Source: Flavobacterium caseinilyticum (lineage in GTDB: Bacteria; Bacteroidota; Bacteroidia; Flavobacteriales; Flavobacteriaceae). Taken from it: a stretch of DNA of 64,000 nt. Position numbers and translations under genes: made by a program. The stretch covers positions 1 through 64,000 of the forward strand of contig NZ_SMFM01000003.1 in NCBI RefSeq assembly GCF_004349085.1, in the 5' to 3' direction. Position 1 is the first letter of the stretch, and every line of letters begins with the position of its first letter. A model generated the notes under the pieces. It saw only the letters and a list, made by a program, of their open reading frames with translations. It was not told where the DNA came from and did no database searches. Shown here piece after piece: positions 35,690 to 45,342 of the stretch.

Positions 35690-36565
35690 CTACTTTCCCT
35701 TCGAGGGTTCGGGAGCTGTCATTCCGTTTAATATTTCCTTTATTTTATTGACACTTTGCATTTCATTGTAAATCGCATCGTAATCTTCCTTTTCTAATAA
35801 TTCTTTAAACTTTGACAAATTCGAAATGTATTCATCCAATGTTTTTACAACCTGTTTCCTGTTTTGTTTAAAAATTGGCGTCCACATTGCCGGAGAACTT
35901 TTGGCCAAACGAACCGTACTTTCAAAACCAGAACCTGCCATATCAAAAATATCCTGTTCGTCTTTCTCTTTATTAATTACCGTTTTTCCAAGCATAAACG
36001 CACTGATATGTGACAAATGCGAAACGTAAGCAATGTGTTTGTCATGTGATTTCGGATCCATATAACGAATTCTCATTCCCATTGCTTTAAACAAATCCAA
36101 CGCTTTTTCCTGTAATTTGAAAGTTGTTTTTTCTACCTCACAAATAATATTGGTTTTCCCTTGAAACAATCCTTTTATCGCTGCCGAAGGTCCCGAAAAC
36201 TCCGTCCCTGCAATAGGATGCGTGGCTATAAAATTTCGCCTTTTAGGATGATTAGCAACCGCTTCACAAATTGGCATTTTAGTAGAACCCACTTCAAAAA
36301 CTATACTATTATCGCCAATAACATCTAATACTTTTGGCAAAACTAGCAATGCAACATCCACAGGAACCGAAACAATTACAAAGTCTGCATCCACTAAATC
36401 TTCAAATGTGGCACCAGCATCAACAACACCTAAAGCTATGGCTTCCGCTAAATGACTTTCATTAGTATCAATCCCATAAATTTTGGCTTCCGGATGCAGC
36501 GTTTTAATGTCCAATGCCATCGAACCGCCTATCAATCCTATTCCTATTACGTAAACATTAGTCAT
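35690..36565 (-). CDS. tyrA: prephenate dehydrogenase
   Basis: A 291-residue TyrA that oxidatively decarboxylates prephenate to 4-hydroxyphenylpyruvate using NAD(P)+. The Rossmann motif is VIGIGLIGGSMALDI; ATHPIAGTEFSGP and HIAYVSHLSHISAFMLG are active-site blocks, and GSGFESTVRLAKSSPAMW closes the core. No fused chorismate mutase, as that activity is in the next gene. It follows the aminotransferase by 61 bp. Confidence 0.94.
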   Translation of the reverse strand: MTNVYVIGIGLIGGSMALDIKTLHPEAKIYGIDTNESHLAEAIALGVVDAGATFEDLVDADFVIVSVPVDVALLVLPKVLDVIGDNSIVFEVGSTKMPICEAVANHPKRRNFIATHPIAGTEFSGPSAAIKGLFQGKTNIICEVEKTTFKLQEKALDLFKAMGMRIRYMDPKSHDKHIAYVSHLSHISAFMLGKTVINKEKDEQDIFDMAGSGFESTVRLAKSSPAMWTPIFKQNRKQVVKTLDEYISNLSKFKELLEKEDYDAIYNEMQSVNKIKEILNGMTAPEPSKGK

Positions 36566-36626
36566 AAAGTCTTAAAGTTGTAAAGTCGAAAGTCACCAAA
36601 ACCTCCAAACTCGTAATTCATAATTT

Positions 36627-37778
36627 TTAATTTGTTATTCTCAGAATTGCTTCCTGTACTTTTTCTTCTTTAACACACAACGCAAACCGAATATATCCTT
36701 CGCCATTACTTCCAAAAATGGTTCCTGGGGTAATAAAAATCGATTTGTCATATAAAATTTCATCAATGAATTTCTCAGCGGATGTTATTCCGTCCGGCAA
36801 TTTTGCCCAAACAAATAATCCAACACCTTCTTTATACACTTTACAACCTAATTTTTCGGCCAGTTGTTCCGTAAGAATTCTGCGTTTTTGGTAAATAGCA
36901 TTCATCGATTCAAACCAAGTCTTGTCACTTTTCAAAGCTTCAATTGCTCCTTTTTGAATCCCGTAAAACATACCGCTGTCCATGTTGCTTTTTACTTTTA
37001 GAACTGCATCGATACAGGCTGCATTTCCCAGAAGCATTCCAACTCTCCAGCCCGCCATGTTAAAAGTTTTGCTCAAAGAATTCAATTCTAAAGCCACATC
37101 TTTTGCGCCTTCCACTTGCAACAAACTCATTGGATTGTCATTCAAAACAAAACTGTACGGATTGTCATTAACTAATAAAATGTTATTTTTTTTGGCGAAA
37201 GCCACTAATCTTGAAAACAACTCCAAACTTCCTCTTGCTCCTGTTGGCATGTGCGGATAACCAATCCACATTATTTTCACTTTAGATAAATCCAGTTTTT
37301 CCAAAGCCTCAAAATCCGGTTCCCAGTTATTATTTTCTTTTAAGTCATAGTAAACTGGAACTGCTCCCACTAAATTCGTCACCGAAGTATACGTTGGATA
37401 TCCTGGATTTGGAATCAACACCTGATCTCCTTCATTCAAAAAAGCCAGTGAAATATGCATTATTCCCTCTTTAGATCCCATCAAAGGCAAGATTTCGTTA
37501 GCGGGATTCAACGCAACTTCGTAATTATTTTTGTAAAAATCAGCCATGCCTTGACGTAATTCTGGCAATCCTTGATAACTCTGGTATTGATGCGCATTTT
37601 CATCTTGCATTGCCAGAACTATTGCGTCAATTACTGCTTGTGACGGTTGTAAATCCGGACTTCCAATTCCCATATTAATAATTGGTTTCCCTTCAGAAGC
37701 CAGTTGTCTTACTTCTCTCAATTTTGATGAGAAATAGTATTCTTCAATTATATCGAGACGTTTCGCTGTGGTAATCAT
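36627..37778 (-). CDS. class I/II PLP aminotransferase of the Phe/Tyr operon
   Basis: A 383-residue fold-type I aminotransferase. GMGSPDLQPSQ, YPTYTSVTNLVGAVPVYYDL, the PLP Asp/Tyr block VNDNPYSFV and the Schiff-base Lys in SLSKTFNMAGWRVGM are visible. Lying between pheA and tyrA it most likely transaminates prephenate, phenylpyruvate or 4-hydroxyphenylpyruvate. Subfamily resemblance to LL-diaminopimelate/aspartate aminotransferases leaves substrate open. Confidence 0.87.
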   Translation of the reverse strand: MITTAKRLDIIEEYYFSSKLREVRQLASEGKPIINMGIGSPDLQPSQAVIDAIVLAMQDENAHQYQSYQGLPELRQGMADFYKNNYEVALNPANEILPLMGSKEGIMHISLAFLNEGDQVLIPNPGYPTYTSVTNLVGAVPVYYDLKENNNWEPDFEALEKLDLSKVKIMWIGYPHMPTGARGSLELFSRLVAFAKKNNILLVNDNPYSFVLNDNPMSLLQVEGAKDVALELNSLSKTFNMAGWRVGMLLGNAACIDAVLKVKSNMDSGMFYGIQKGAIEALKSDKTWFESMNAIYQKRRILTEQLAEKLGCKVYKEGVGLFVWAKLPDGITSAEKFIDEILYDKSIFITPGTIFGSNGEGYIRFALCVKEEKVQEAILRITN

Positions 37779-37820
37779 TCTTCTATTTTAAATTTCATGT
37801 AAATCGACCTTAATCTAATT

Positions 37821-37842
37821 CCCCCTTCGGGGGTTAGCGGGC
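37821..37842. repeat. GC-rich palindromic repeat
   Basis: CCCCCTTCGGGGGTTAGCGG in the 65-bp spacer between pheA and the aminotransferase. The CCCCCTTCGGGGGTTAG core is identical to the copy inside the metH reading frame. Confidence 0.7.
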
Positions 37843-37843
37843 T

Positions 37844-38671
37844 TTATAATTTTGTGTTTTTATATTCGCCTAACACTTTGAAATACTCCGCCATGATGGT
37901 CAATAATGACTTTGCCTTTGCATAATCTTCGTATTTTTCGAAAGTAACATCCACAAAAAAGGAATATTTCCAAGGTGTTTCTATTTTTGGTAACGACTGA
38001 ATTTTGGTTAAATTCAATTTGCAATCGCTCATCACATTCAAAACTGCCGCTAAACTTCCACGTTTGTGGTCCAATTCAAATTTGATGGACGCTCTGTTGA
38101 TTTCGTTTTCCGGGACAAATGAATTTTCCTTTTTGATAATCACAAAACGCGTCATGTTATTTTTAATCGTTTGAATTTCTGGAGCCAAAATCTCTAAATC
38201 ATACATTTCTGAAGCGGTTTTACCGGCGATTGCAGCAATTCCTTTCAACTGTTTTTCCTGAATTCTTCGCGCCGTTTCAGCGGTATCTTTATCTTCAACT
38301 AATTTTATGTTTGGGTATTTTTTCAGGAATTCCATACATTGTAAAATAGCCATGGGATGCGAATGCACTTCCAGAATATCCTCCATTTTTTGACCTTTTA
38401 AAGCCATTAGATTCTGATGAATTCTTAAATAATGTTCTCCTATTATGTGGAGATTATTTTTATCAATCAATGAGTAATTCGGAATAATTGGACCCGCAAT
38501 AGAATTCTCTATCGCCATAACTGCCTGATCTGATTTCCCGGAAAGCAGGTTATCTACTAATTCTTCAAAGGATAAACATTCATCAACAATAACTGCCTGC
38601 CTGAAATATTCTTGCGCCACCTGATGGTGAAAAGAACCTGTTATCCCTTGTATTCCAATTATTTCATTCAT
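37844..38671 (-). CDS. pheA: prephenate dehydratase
   Basis: A 275-residue PheA converting prephenate to phenylpyruvate. GIQGITGSFHHQVAQEYF starts the catalytic domain, VMAIENSIAGPIIPNYSL and NNMTRFVII (the TRF motif) are diagnostic. A C-terminal ACT domain (about 190-270; KRGSLAAVLNVMSDCKLNLTKIQSLP) should bind phenylalanine for feedback inhibition. The ATG at 38671 is chosen; the open frame extends to 38710, but that would start within the attenuator terminator. It is the first structural gene after the leader at 38688-38829. Confidence 0.94.
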   Translation of the reverse strand: MNEIIGIQGITGSFHHQVAQEYFRQAVIVDECLSFEELVDNLLSGKSDQAVMAIENSIAGPIIPNYSLIDKNNLHIIGEHYLRIHQNLMALKGQKMEDILEVHSHPMAILQCMEFLKKYPNIKLVEDKDTAETARRIQEKQLKGIAAIAGKTASEMYDLEILAPEIQTIKNNMTRFVIIKKENSFVPENEINRASIKFELDHKRGSLAAVLNVMSDCKLNLTKIQSLPKIETPWKYSFFVDVTFEKYEDYAKAKSLLTIMAEYFKVLGEYKNTKL

Positions 38672-38687
38672 TTTCCAACTTTTTAAG

Positions 38688-38717
38688 CAAAAAAAAATCC
38701 CGATTTTCATCGGGATT
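38688..38717 (-). terminator. attenuator terminator in the pheA leader
   Basis: On the minus strand AATCCCGAT-GAAA-ATCGGGATT, a perfect 9-bp stem followed by nine or more T residues. It ends 17 bp before the pheA ATG, after the leader peptide, so it would stop transcription before the operon. Confidence 0.92.
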
Positions 38718-38829
38718 GTATATTTATAGTATCAATTTAATTTTATAATCAAATAACCATACAACAATCCCTTTCTACTTTCCAGAAGAAATAATAAGAA
38801 TTGCTAAAATAAAATCGGTTACTCAACAT
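38696..38829 (-). promoter_or_regulatory. ribosome-mediated transcription attenuator of the Phe/Tyr operon
   Basis: Order on the minus strand: leader peptide codons rich in Phe/Tyr, then GGGATTGT (38771-38764, inside the last codons), then ACAATCCC (38719-38712), whose 3' part is also the 5' arm of the terminator. GGGATTGT and ACAATCCC pair perfectly over 8 bp, so a ribosome stalled on the FYF or YYFFW codons leaves the antiterminator free to form; one that reaches the stop covers GGGATTGT and lets the terminator form. This is the classical attenuation logic. Confidence 0.88.
38749..38829 (-). CDS. Phe/Tyr leader peptide of the pheA operon
   Basis: A 26-codon reading frame (ATG 38829, TGA ending 38749) too short for standard gene callers. 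Of its first 16 residues, five are Phe, three Tyr and one Trp (FYF at 6-8, YYFFW at 12-16): nine aromatic residues of sixteen. The remaining codons (KVERDCCMVI) encode the antiterminator strand. Position between a promoter and an intrinsic terminator immediately before pheA makes it a regulatory peptide, probably not functional as a protein. Confidence 0.9.
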   Translation of the reverse strand: MLSNRFYFSNSYYFFWKVERDCCMVI

Positions 38830-38858
38830 CTTGTTGTTTTTTTGTATTAATTACTCTG

Positions 38859-38889
38859 CGAATGTATACATAATTTCCAGCTAACCCAA
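38859..38889 (-). promoter_or_regulatory. promoter of the Phe/Tyr operon
   Basis: On the minus strand TTG (38889-38887), a 20-nt spacer, then TACATTCG (38866-38859), one mismatch from TANNTTTG. Initiation near 38852 would give about 23 nt before the leader-peptide ATG. Confidence 0.65.
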
Positions 38890-39060
38890 AAAAAAGGGCG
38901 CTTTTATTGAACAAAAAGGAGATTCGCTAAAAAACTGGTTATTAATTATGTAATAATTAAAAAAAGGCTTTTAAAATATTTTTTAGTTAGTCCGAATTTG
39001 AAATTTTAGAGAAACCAAACATTCTTTCTCCAAACATTCATCTTTAAAATCATACCTAAA

Positions 39061-40314
39061 TTAGGCTACTAATTTATCAGTAAGCCATTTTTTTCCTTCC
39101 GAAATTCGGGTTACCAGCATCGCAGAAACCAAATCACCATTGGCGTTCAGCAATGTCGCCATTGGATCGACAAGAGTTCCCACAATCATTGCCGCCGGAA
39201 GCGCTTGTTCCATTGGAAATCCATAAACGGTAATCGCCAATATTTCTCCTATGTAACCTCCGTTTGGAATTCCGCCTTCGACTACCGAAACAATTATCGT
39301 AATTCCCAAAGCCATTAATATAGTATTAGGATCGGTTAAATCTTTTCCAAACATGGCGAAAATAACCGCAATTTTTATAATCGACGACATACTCGAACCA
39401 TCTTTATGTAAAGGCGCACCCAGCGGAATGACAACATTTCTGATGTGAGCCGGAATATTCATTTTTTCGGCACCTTCTAGATTGGCAGGAATTGTTGCAA
39501 TGCTGCTGCAGGTTCCCAATGCCGTTAATGAAGGCGTAATATTATTTTTCCAAAACACTTTAAATCCTAATTTTCCTCCAGCGATAAATGCATACAAACT
39601 AAAAAACACGACAAAGTAAAAAGCGCAAACTGCATAATAAAGTCCCAAAGGTTTTGCATATGCACCAAATAATTGCGGCCCAAAAATCCCAACCTGATAT
39701 GCAAAATAAGCACCCAAACCTATTGGAGCCGTTTTCATAATAATGTGTAACAATTGCTTCATTACTTCATTACCTGAATTCAAGAACCGACTGAAATCTT
39801 TCCCTTTTTCACCCGATTGCAAACTGGCAAATCCTAATAAAAACGAAAATATGATGAGCGCCAACATGCTTTTTCGAGAAAGTAGCTCATAAAAATCCCC
39901 CGCTGTGAGTAATTGAGTAAGTTGTGAGCCTGTATTTGCACTTTGTACACTTTCAAAAGGTATTTTTGAAAGAATAATATCTTGCTGAATGGGAAACAAC
40001 AAAACAGCAACTAGCATCAAAATAGCCGAAATCAACACGGTGCTGAAAAACACTCCTATAACAATTACAAATAATTTTCCCAGTTTCTCTGTTTTTTCTA
40101 AATTGGCAATCGAAGATGCAATCGTAAAAAACACCAATGGGATAATTGCTGTAAACAATAAATTCAGAAATATATCACCCAAAGGTTTTATCACCTCTAC
40201 TCCTTTTCCAAAAACTAAACCCAATATACTTCCTGCCAGAATTCCGCCCAGAAGCAATAAAATACTTTTGTAGTTTTTTAAGAAACTCCCTGATTGTGTA
40301 TTTTTCGAATTCAT
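39061..40314 (-). CDS. dicarboxylate/amino acid:cation symporter (DAACS family)
   Basis: A 417-residue polytopic transporter of the GltP/DctA type. About eight TM helices and two re-entrant hairpins are expected; family signatures present are FFTIASSIANLEKTEKLG, TALGTCSSIATIPANLEG (first hairpin and TM7) and GAPLHKDGSSM, plus AAMIVGTLVDPMATLLNANGDL in TM8. It likely takes up glutamate, aspartate or C4-dicarboxylates with H+ or Na+. The ATG at 40314 is chosen over the upstream frame opening at 40422, whose extra 36 residues are not family-like. Divergent from gldA. Confidence 0.9.
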   Translation of the reverse strand: MNSKNTQSGSFLKNYKSILLLLGGILAGSILGLVFGKGVEVIKPLGDIFLNLLFTAIIPLVFFTIASSIANLEKTEKLGKLFVIVIGVFFSTVLISAILMLVAVLLFPIQQDIILSKIPFESVQSANTGSQLTQLLTAGDFYELLSRKSMLALIIFSFLLGFASLQSGEKGKDFSRFLNSGNEVMKQLLHIIMKTAPIGLGAYFAYQVGIFGPQLFGAYAKPLGLYYAVCAFYFVVFFSLYAFIAGGKLGFKVFWKNNITPSLTALGTCSSIATIPANLEGAEKMNIPAHIRNVVIPLGAPLHKDGSSMSSIIKIAVIFAMFGKDLTDPNTILMALGITIIVSVVEGGIPNGGYIGEILAITVYGFPMEQALPAAMIVGTLVDPMATLLNANGDLVSAMLVTRISEGKKWLTDKLVA

Positions 40315-40435
40315 ATTTATATTGTTTAGGTAAATATATAAATCTAAAATAGAATTCAAACCCGCTTTGTTAACTTTGACAAAAGACTTTTTAGCTATTG
40401 AATACGAAAAACAATAAATCAATACTTTTTCTGTT

Positions 40436-40443
40436 TACTTTTG
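40436..40443 (+). promoter_or_regulatory. -7 box of gldA
   Basis: TACTTTTG followed by GCA, 16 bp before the gldA ATG; no TTG at the standard spacing. Confidence 0.5.
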
Positions 40444-40459
40444 CAACAAATAAAATTCC

Positions 40460-41356
40460 ATGTCAATAGAAGTTACTAATATATCAAAAAGTTACGGTGC
40501 CCAAAAAGCATTGGATAACATTTCATTTTCCATTAAAAAAGGAGAAATCGTTGGTTTTTTAGGTCCAAATGGAGCCGGAAAATCAACTTTAATGAAAATA
40601 TTGACAACCTACATCAATGCCGATGAAGGCTCCGCATTAGTAAATGGAAACGATGTAAATACTCAGCAAAAAGCAGTTCAGCTTTCTATTGGTTATCTTC
40701 CGGAACACAATCCGTTGTATTTGGATTTGTATGTAAGAGAATATTTGGCTTTCAATGCCGATGTTTACAAAGTAGCTAAATCCCGAATCGAAGAAGTAAT
40801 TCAATTGACCGGTTTAAGTACCGAAAGTCATAAAAAAATAGGGCAATTATCCAAAGGATATCGCCAGCGCGTAGGTCTTGCCAACGCTTTATTGCACAAT
40901 CCAGATGTTTTGATTCTTGATGAACCAACTACCGGTTTAGACCCGAATCAATTAATGGAAATTCGTAATGTGATTAAAAACGTGGGAAAAGACAAAACTG
41001 TTTTCCTTTCCACACACATTATGCAGGAAGTCGAAGCAATTTGTGATCGCGTGATCATCATCAATAACGGGAAAATTGTTACCGATAAAAAACTGGATAA
41101 CTTAATTTCCGAAGATAAAGAACAAGTTATTGAAGTAGAATTTGATTATAAAATAGAGGAACAATTAATTGCTAAAATCGAAAATCTTGTTTCTTATAGA
41201 AATACGCACGATATGATTTGGGAATTGACTTTCAAAGCGGATAAAGACATGCGCCCTGCAGTTTTTGATTTTGCTAATGCCAATGGTTTGAAAACACTTC
41301 AACTGAATCAGAAAAATAAAAACTTGGAGGCAGTATTTAGAGAGATAACTAAATAG
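40460..41356 (+). CDS. gldA: gliding motility ABC transporter ATPase GldA
   Basis: A 298-residue ABC ATPase. Walker A is GPNGAGKST, the Q-loop region is IGYLPEHNPLY, the signature is LSKGYRQRVGLA, and Walker B is VLILDEPTTGLDPNQ, followed by the H-loop STHIMQEV. The YLDLYVREYLAFNADVYK block and overall length agree closely with GldA of F. johnsoniae, needed for gliding and chitin use together with GldF/GldG, which are not in the window. In that species gldA is also unlinked from gldFG. Confidence 0.9.
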   Translation: MSIEVTNISKSYGAQKALDNISFSIKKGEIVGFLGPNGAGKSTLMKILTTYINADEGSALVNGNDVNTQQKAVQLSIGYLPEHNPLYLDLYVREYLAFNADVYKVAKSRIEEVIQLTGLSTESHKKIGQLSKGYRQRVGLANALLHNPDVLILDEPTTGLDPNQLMEIRNVIKNVGKDKTVFLSTHIMQEVEAICDRVIIINNGKIVTDKKLDNLISEDKEQVIEVEFDYKIEEQLIAKIENLVSYRNTHDMIWELTFKADKDMRPAVFDFANANGLKTLQLNQKNKNLEAVFREITK

Positions 41357-41484
41357 TGAGTTGGCAGTGTTCAGTTAGTAGTGTTCAGTCTAATTTTCGA
41401 ATGAAAAACAAACTCTTTTAAAATACAAAACCCTTATTTTTTTCCTAACCTCCTTGGTCGGAATGACAATATTATTAAAATTAA

Positions 41485-41519
41485 AAAAGCTTCCAGCCTT
41501 TAAAAGGCTGGAAGCTTTT
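41485..41519. terminator. bidirectional terminator between gldA and metF
   Basis: AAAAGCTTCCAGCCTTT pairs perfectly with AAAGGCTGGAAGCTTTT; T-tracts on both strands. It lies between the convergent genes. Confidence 0.92.
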
Positions 41520-41538
41520 AATAAAATAATATGAATTT

Positions 41539-42495
41539 CTAAAAAACCTTACCAGCTATTTGTCGGATATTTTCTGATTTTCCCATAGAATAATAGTGCA
41601 AAACGGGAACGCCGGCAGCTTTCAGTTCTAACGATTGTTGAATCGCCCATTCGATTCCTACTTGTCTGATATCTGCATTATTTTTGCATTGATCAACAGC
41701 ATTAATTAAATCCTCGGGTAAGTCGATTCGGAAAATTTGTGGTAAAACCTGTAAATGTCTTTGTACTGCGATTGGTTTAATACCCGGAATAATAGGAACG
41801 GTAATTCCCATCTCTCGGGCTTTGGCAACAAACTCAAAGTATTTCGCATTGTCAAAAAACATTTGTGTCACCACATAATCAGCTCCTGCATCCACTTTTT
41901 CTTTCAGTCTTTTCAAATCTGAAATTAAAGATGGAGATTCCAAATGTTTCTCCGGATATCCCGCAACTCCAATACAAAAATTGGCTTTGTTATCAACATC
42001 CATCACGTCATGCAAGTATTTTCCGCAATTCAATTGGTTAATTTGCTTGACCAAATCAACCGCAAAATCATTCCCTCCTAATTTAGGAACAAAAGATTGC
42101 TCGTCTTTCATCGCATCGCCACGCAAAGCCATCACATTATCAATTCCAAGATAATGACAATCGACCAATAAATATTCGGTTTCCTCTTTGGTAAAACCAC
42201 CGCAAAGTACATGAGGAACTGTATCCACATTATATTTATGCTTGATTGAAGCGCAAATTCCAAGAGTTCCAGGACGCATTCTGGTCAGTTTTTTTTCCAA
42301 TAAACCATTACCCTTATCGACATAAATAAATTCTTCGCGAGAAGTGGTTACGTCTATAAATGGCGGTTTGAACTCCATCAACGGATCAATATTATCGTAT
42401 AATTCCTGAATGCTTTTCCCTTTTTGAGGCGGAATAATTTCGAAGGAGAATAACGTTTCTCCTTTTGCTGCTTCTATATGCTGTGTTACTTTCAT
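41539..42495 (-). CDS. metF: methylenetetrahydrofolate reductase
   Basis: A 318-residue TIM-barrel flavoenzyme reducing 5,10-methylene-THF to 5-methyl-THF, the methyl donor for MetH. FSFEIIPPQKG holds the catalytic Glu, VMALRGDAMKDEQ the folate loop (ALRGD), FCIGVAGYPEKH and VTQMFFDNAKYF the FAD/substrate sites, IPGIKPI the C-terminal block. It follows metH and so falls under the SAM-I riboswitch at 47023 if transcription reads through. Confidence 0.95.
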   Translation of the reverse strand: MKVTQHIEAAKGETLFSFEIIPPQKGKSIQELYDNIDPLMEFKPPFIDVTTSREEFIYVDKGNGLLEKKLTRMRPGTLGICASIKHKYNVDTVPHVLCGGFTKEETEYLLVDCHYLGIDNVMALRGDAMKDEQSFVPKLGGNDFAVDLVKQINQLNCGKYLHDVMDVDNKANFCIGVAGYPEKHLESPSLISDLKRLKEKVDAGADYVVTQMFFDNAKYFEFVAKAREMGITVPIIPGIKPIAVQRHLQVLPQIFRIDLPEDLINAVDQCKNNADIRQVGIEWAIQQSLELKAAGVPVLHYYSMGKSENIRQIAGKVF

Positions 42496-42497
42496 TT

Positions 42498-42588
42498 TCT
42501 TTAGTTTGAAGTTTAAGGTTTAAGGTTTAAGGTTCTCTCGAACAACTTTAAACTTTAAACTTTAAACAAAATTTCAACTTTAAACTAT
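42498..42588. repeat. GTTTAAA/GTTTAAG heptamer cluster with inverted copy
   Basis: Three to four tandem AAGGTTTA-type heptamers, a CTCTCGAACAAC centre, then the inverted ACTTTAAACTTTAAAC. Similar short arrays fill other operon spacers (34330, 53171, 54222, 57845). No coding content. Confidence 0.6.
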
Positions 42589-42590
42589 TT

Positions 42591-45272
42591 CTAATCCGCA
42601 ATATTCGGGTTCAACCATTTCGTAGCTACTTCGGTCGAAACGCTTCTTCTTTTGGCGTAATCAATAACTTGATCTTCTTTTATTTTTCCAAGTCCAAAAT
42701 ACTTACTTTCCGGATTCCCAAAATAATATCCTGAAACTGATGAAGCGGGCCACATCGCCATGCTTTCGGTTAAAGTCACTCCAATTTCTTGTTCTACATT
42801 TAGTAATTTCCAAATCGTAGGTTTTTCTAAATGATCTGGACAAGCCGGATAACCTGGTGCAGGACGAATTCCTTTATAAACCTCATCAATCATAGCTTCG
42901 GTAGTTAAATTTTCATCCAAAGCGTAACCCCAAATTTCTTTACGGATTTTTTCATGTAAATACTCCGCAAAAGCTTCAGCAAAACGATCTGCCAATGCTT
43001 TGACCATGATCGAATTGTAATCGTCTAAATCTCTTTCGAATTCTGCTGCCCATTCATCCACACCAAAACCGGTCGTGACACAAAACGCTCCCATATAATC
43101 GGTTTTACCGCTGTCTTTTGGAGCAATAAAATCAGACAATGCGATATTTGGAGCCCCTTTTGTCTTTTGTGATTGCTGACGCAAAGTCAAAAAGGTTTGT
43201 AATGGCTTTCCGTTTTCGTCACTTAATTCGATGTCATCATCATTGACCTGATTCGCAGGGAAAATTCCGTAAATTCCTCGAGCGGTTAGTTTCTTTTCTC
43301 TCAAAATAACGTCCAACATTTCTTTGGCATCCGCAAAAAGAGATGTGGCTTGTTCGCCCACAATTTCATCTGTTAAAATAGCCGGATATTTTCCGAACAA
43401 TTCCCATGTTCTAAAAAAGGGTGTCCAGTCAATGTAGGGAACCAAAACATCCAAATCAACTTCGATAGTTCGCTCTCCAATTATATTTGGTTTTACTGGA
43501 GTAAAATTATCCCAATCCAACTGCAATTTATTTTTGCGCGCTTGCTCAATAGTCAAGAAATTTTTGTCGCGTGAACGATTCAAAAATGTTTCTCTAAACA
43601 AATCATATTCCTCTCGTATCGTTTTTGCGTAAAGCTTTTTGTCACTATTCAATAAACTTCCAGCAACTGTTACCGCTCTCGAAGCATCATTTACGTGAAT
43701 AACTGTTTCTCTATATTGAGGTGCAATTTTCACGGCAGTATGCGCACGCGAAGTGGTTGCTCCACCAATCATAATTGGAATATTTAATCCTCTTTTATCT
43801 AATTCTTTTGCGAGATAGACCATTTCATCGAGTGACGGTGTGATTAATCCGCTTAAACCAATAATATCAACATTGTGTTCAATAGCAGCTGCAATAATTT
43901 TTTCAGGAGGGACCATTACACCTAAATCTACAATCTCATAATTATTACATGCCAAAACTACCGAAACGATATTTTTTCCAATATCATGCACATCGCCTTT
44001 TACGGTTGCCATTAATATTTTTCCATTCCCCCTTTTGTCGCCGGCTTGTTTACTGGCTTCAATGTAGGGCAATAAATAAGCTACCGCTTTCTTCATAACA
44101 CGCGCTGATTTCACCACTTGTGGCAAAAACATTTTACCTGAACCAAATAAATCTCCTACGACATTCATTCCTGCCATTAAGTTGATTTCGATTACTTCGA
44201 TTGGTTTTGTTGCTGCCTGTCTGGCTTCTTCAACATCGATTTCTATAAATTCATCGACTCCTTTTACTAACGAATGCGTCAATCGTTCCTGAATAGTTTC
44301 TGAACGCCATTCCTGAACTGCTTTTTCATTACTCTTTACGTCTCCCTTTACATTTTCTGCAAAGTCCAACAAACGTTCCGTTGCATCATCGCGTCTGTTT
44401 AGAATTACATCCTCAACATGTTCTAAAAGATCTTTTGGAATTTCGTCGTAGATAGAAAGCATTTCAGGATTCACGATTCCCATTGTCATACCATGCTGAA
44501 TCGCATGATATAAAAATACCGAGTGCATCGCTTCACGAACCGTGTCATTTCCTCGAAACGAAAACGAAACATTACTCACTCCACCGCTAATATGCGCATG
44601 AGGAAGATTTTCTCTAACCCACTTAGTTCCTCTAAAGAAATCCAATGCATTCAAACGATGTTCTTCCATTCCTGTTGCTACTGGAAAAACATTTAAATCG
44701 AAAATAATATCCTGCGGGGGAAAACCCACTTTATTTACCATGATGTCATACGACCGTTGGCAAATTTCTATTCGGCGTTCATAATTATCAGCTTGTCCAA
44801 CCTCATCAAAAGCCATAATAATGACCGCAGCTCCGTAGCGCTTAATCAATTTAGCGTGATGGATAAATTGTTTTTCCCCTTCTTTTAACGAAATAGAATT
44901 CACAACACTCTTTCCTTGAACCACTTTTAAACCAGCTTCGATGATATCCCATTTTGAGCTGTCAATCATAATTGGAACTCTGGAAATATCCGGTTCAGCA
45001 GCAATTAAATTCAGGAATTTCGTCATTGCATATTCGCCATCAAGCATTCCTTCATCCATATTAATATCGATGATTTGCGCGCCACCTTCCACTTGTTCTT
45101 TTGCAATGCTAAGTGCTTCTTCGTATTTTTCTTCCTTGATTAATCGAAGGAATTTTCTAGAACCGGTAACATTCGTTCGTTCACCAATATTCACAAAAAC
45201 GCTTTCCGGAGTAATGATCAAAGGCTCTAATCCTGATAATACAAGGTTTCTTCTATTTTCTGCTTGTGCCAT
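42591..45272 (-). CDS. metH: methionine synthase, folate/cobalamin/activation modules (split MetH, C-terminal part)
   Basis: An 893-residue protein corresponding to MetH residues after the homocysteine module. A pterin-binding barrel (about 18-285: [15 protein letters not shown]) is followed by the B12 cap (about 300-400), the B12-binding Rossmann domain with the axial-His motif [10 protein letters not shown] (about 430), and the SAM-dependent reactivation domain (about 590-885; [14 protein letters not shown] and [18 protein letters not shown]). The partner module is encoded at 45710, 437 bp upstream. Clean domain boundaries and separate start codons indicate a true two-gene MetH rather than a frameshift. 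Confidence 0.94.
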   Translation of the reverse strand: MAQAENRRNLVLSGLEPLIITPESVFVNIGERTNVTGSRKFLRLIKEEKYEEALSIAKEQVEGGAQIIDINMDEGMLDGEYAMTKFLNLIAAEPDISRVPIMIDSSKWDIIEAGLKVVQGKSVVNSISLKEGEKQFIHHAKLIKRYGAAVIIMAFDEVGQADNYERRIEICQRSYDIMVNKVGFPPQDIIFDLNVFPVATGMEEHRLNALDFFRGTKWVRENLPHAHISGGVSNVSFSFRGNDTVREAMHSVFLYHAIQHGMTMGIVNPEMLSIYDEIPKDLLEHVEDVILNRRDDATERLLDFAENVKGDVKSNEKAVQEWRSETIQERLTHSLVKGVDEFIEIDVEEARQAATKPIEVIEINLMAGMNVVGDLFGSGKMFLPQVVKSARVMKKAVAYLLPYIEASKQAGDKRGNGKILMATVKGDVHDIGKNIVSVVLACNNYEIVDLGVMVPPEKIIAAAIEHNVDIIGLSGLITPSLDEMVYLAKELDKRGLNIPIMIGGATTSRAHTAVKIAPQYRETVIHVNDASRAVTVAGSLLNSDKKLYAKTIREEYDLFRETFLNRSRDKNFLTIEQARKNKLQLDWDNFTPVKPNIIGERTIEVDLDVLVPYIDWTPFFRTWELFGKYPAILTDEIVGEQATSLFADAKEMLDVILREKKLTARGIYGIFPANQVNDDDIELSDENGKPLQTFLTLRQQSQKTKGAPNIALSDFIAPKDSGKTDYMGAFCVTTGFGVDEWAAEFERDLDDYNSIMVKALADRFAEAFAEYLHEKIRKEIWGYALDENLTTEAMIDEVYKGIRPAPGYPACPDHLEKPTIWKLLNVEQEIGVTLTESMAMWPASSVSGYYFGNPESKYFGLGKIKEDQVIDYAKRRSVSTEVATKWLNPNIAD

Positions 45273-45342
45273 TTTTTATTGTATTTGATCCTTCACGATT
45301 TCAGCAAACGTTCAGGTTTCGTATATCTTATTATTATTTTGG

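Noticed and set aside
38688..38829. T-box or riboswitch before pheA
   Set aside because: No T-box sequence or specifier structure; the aromatic peptide and mutually exclusive helices explain the leader.
42498..42588. Heptamer arrays as a CRISPR array
   Set aside because: Units of 7 bp without spacers and no cas genes.
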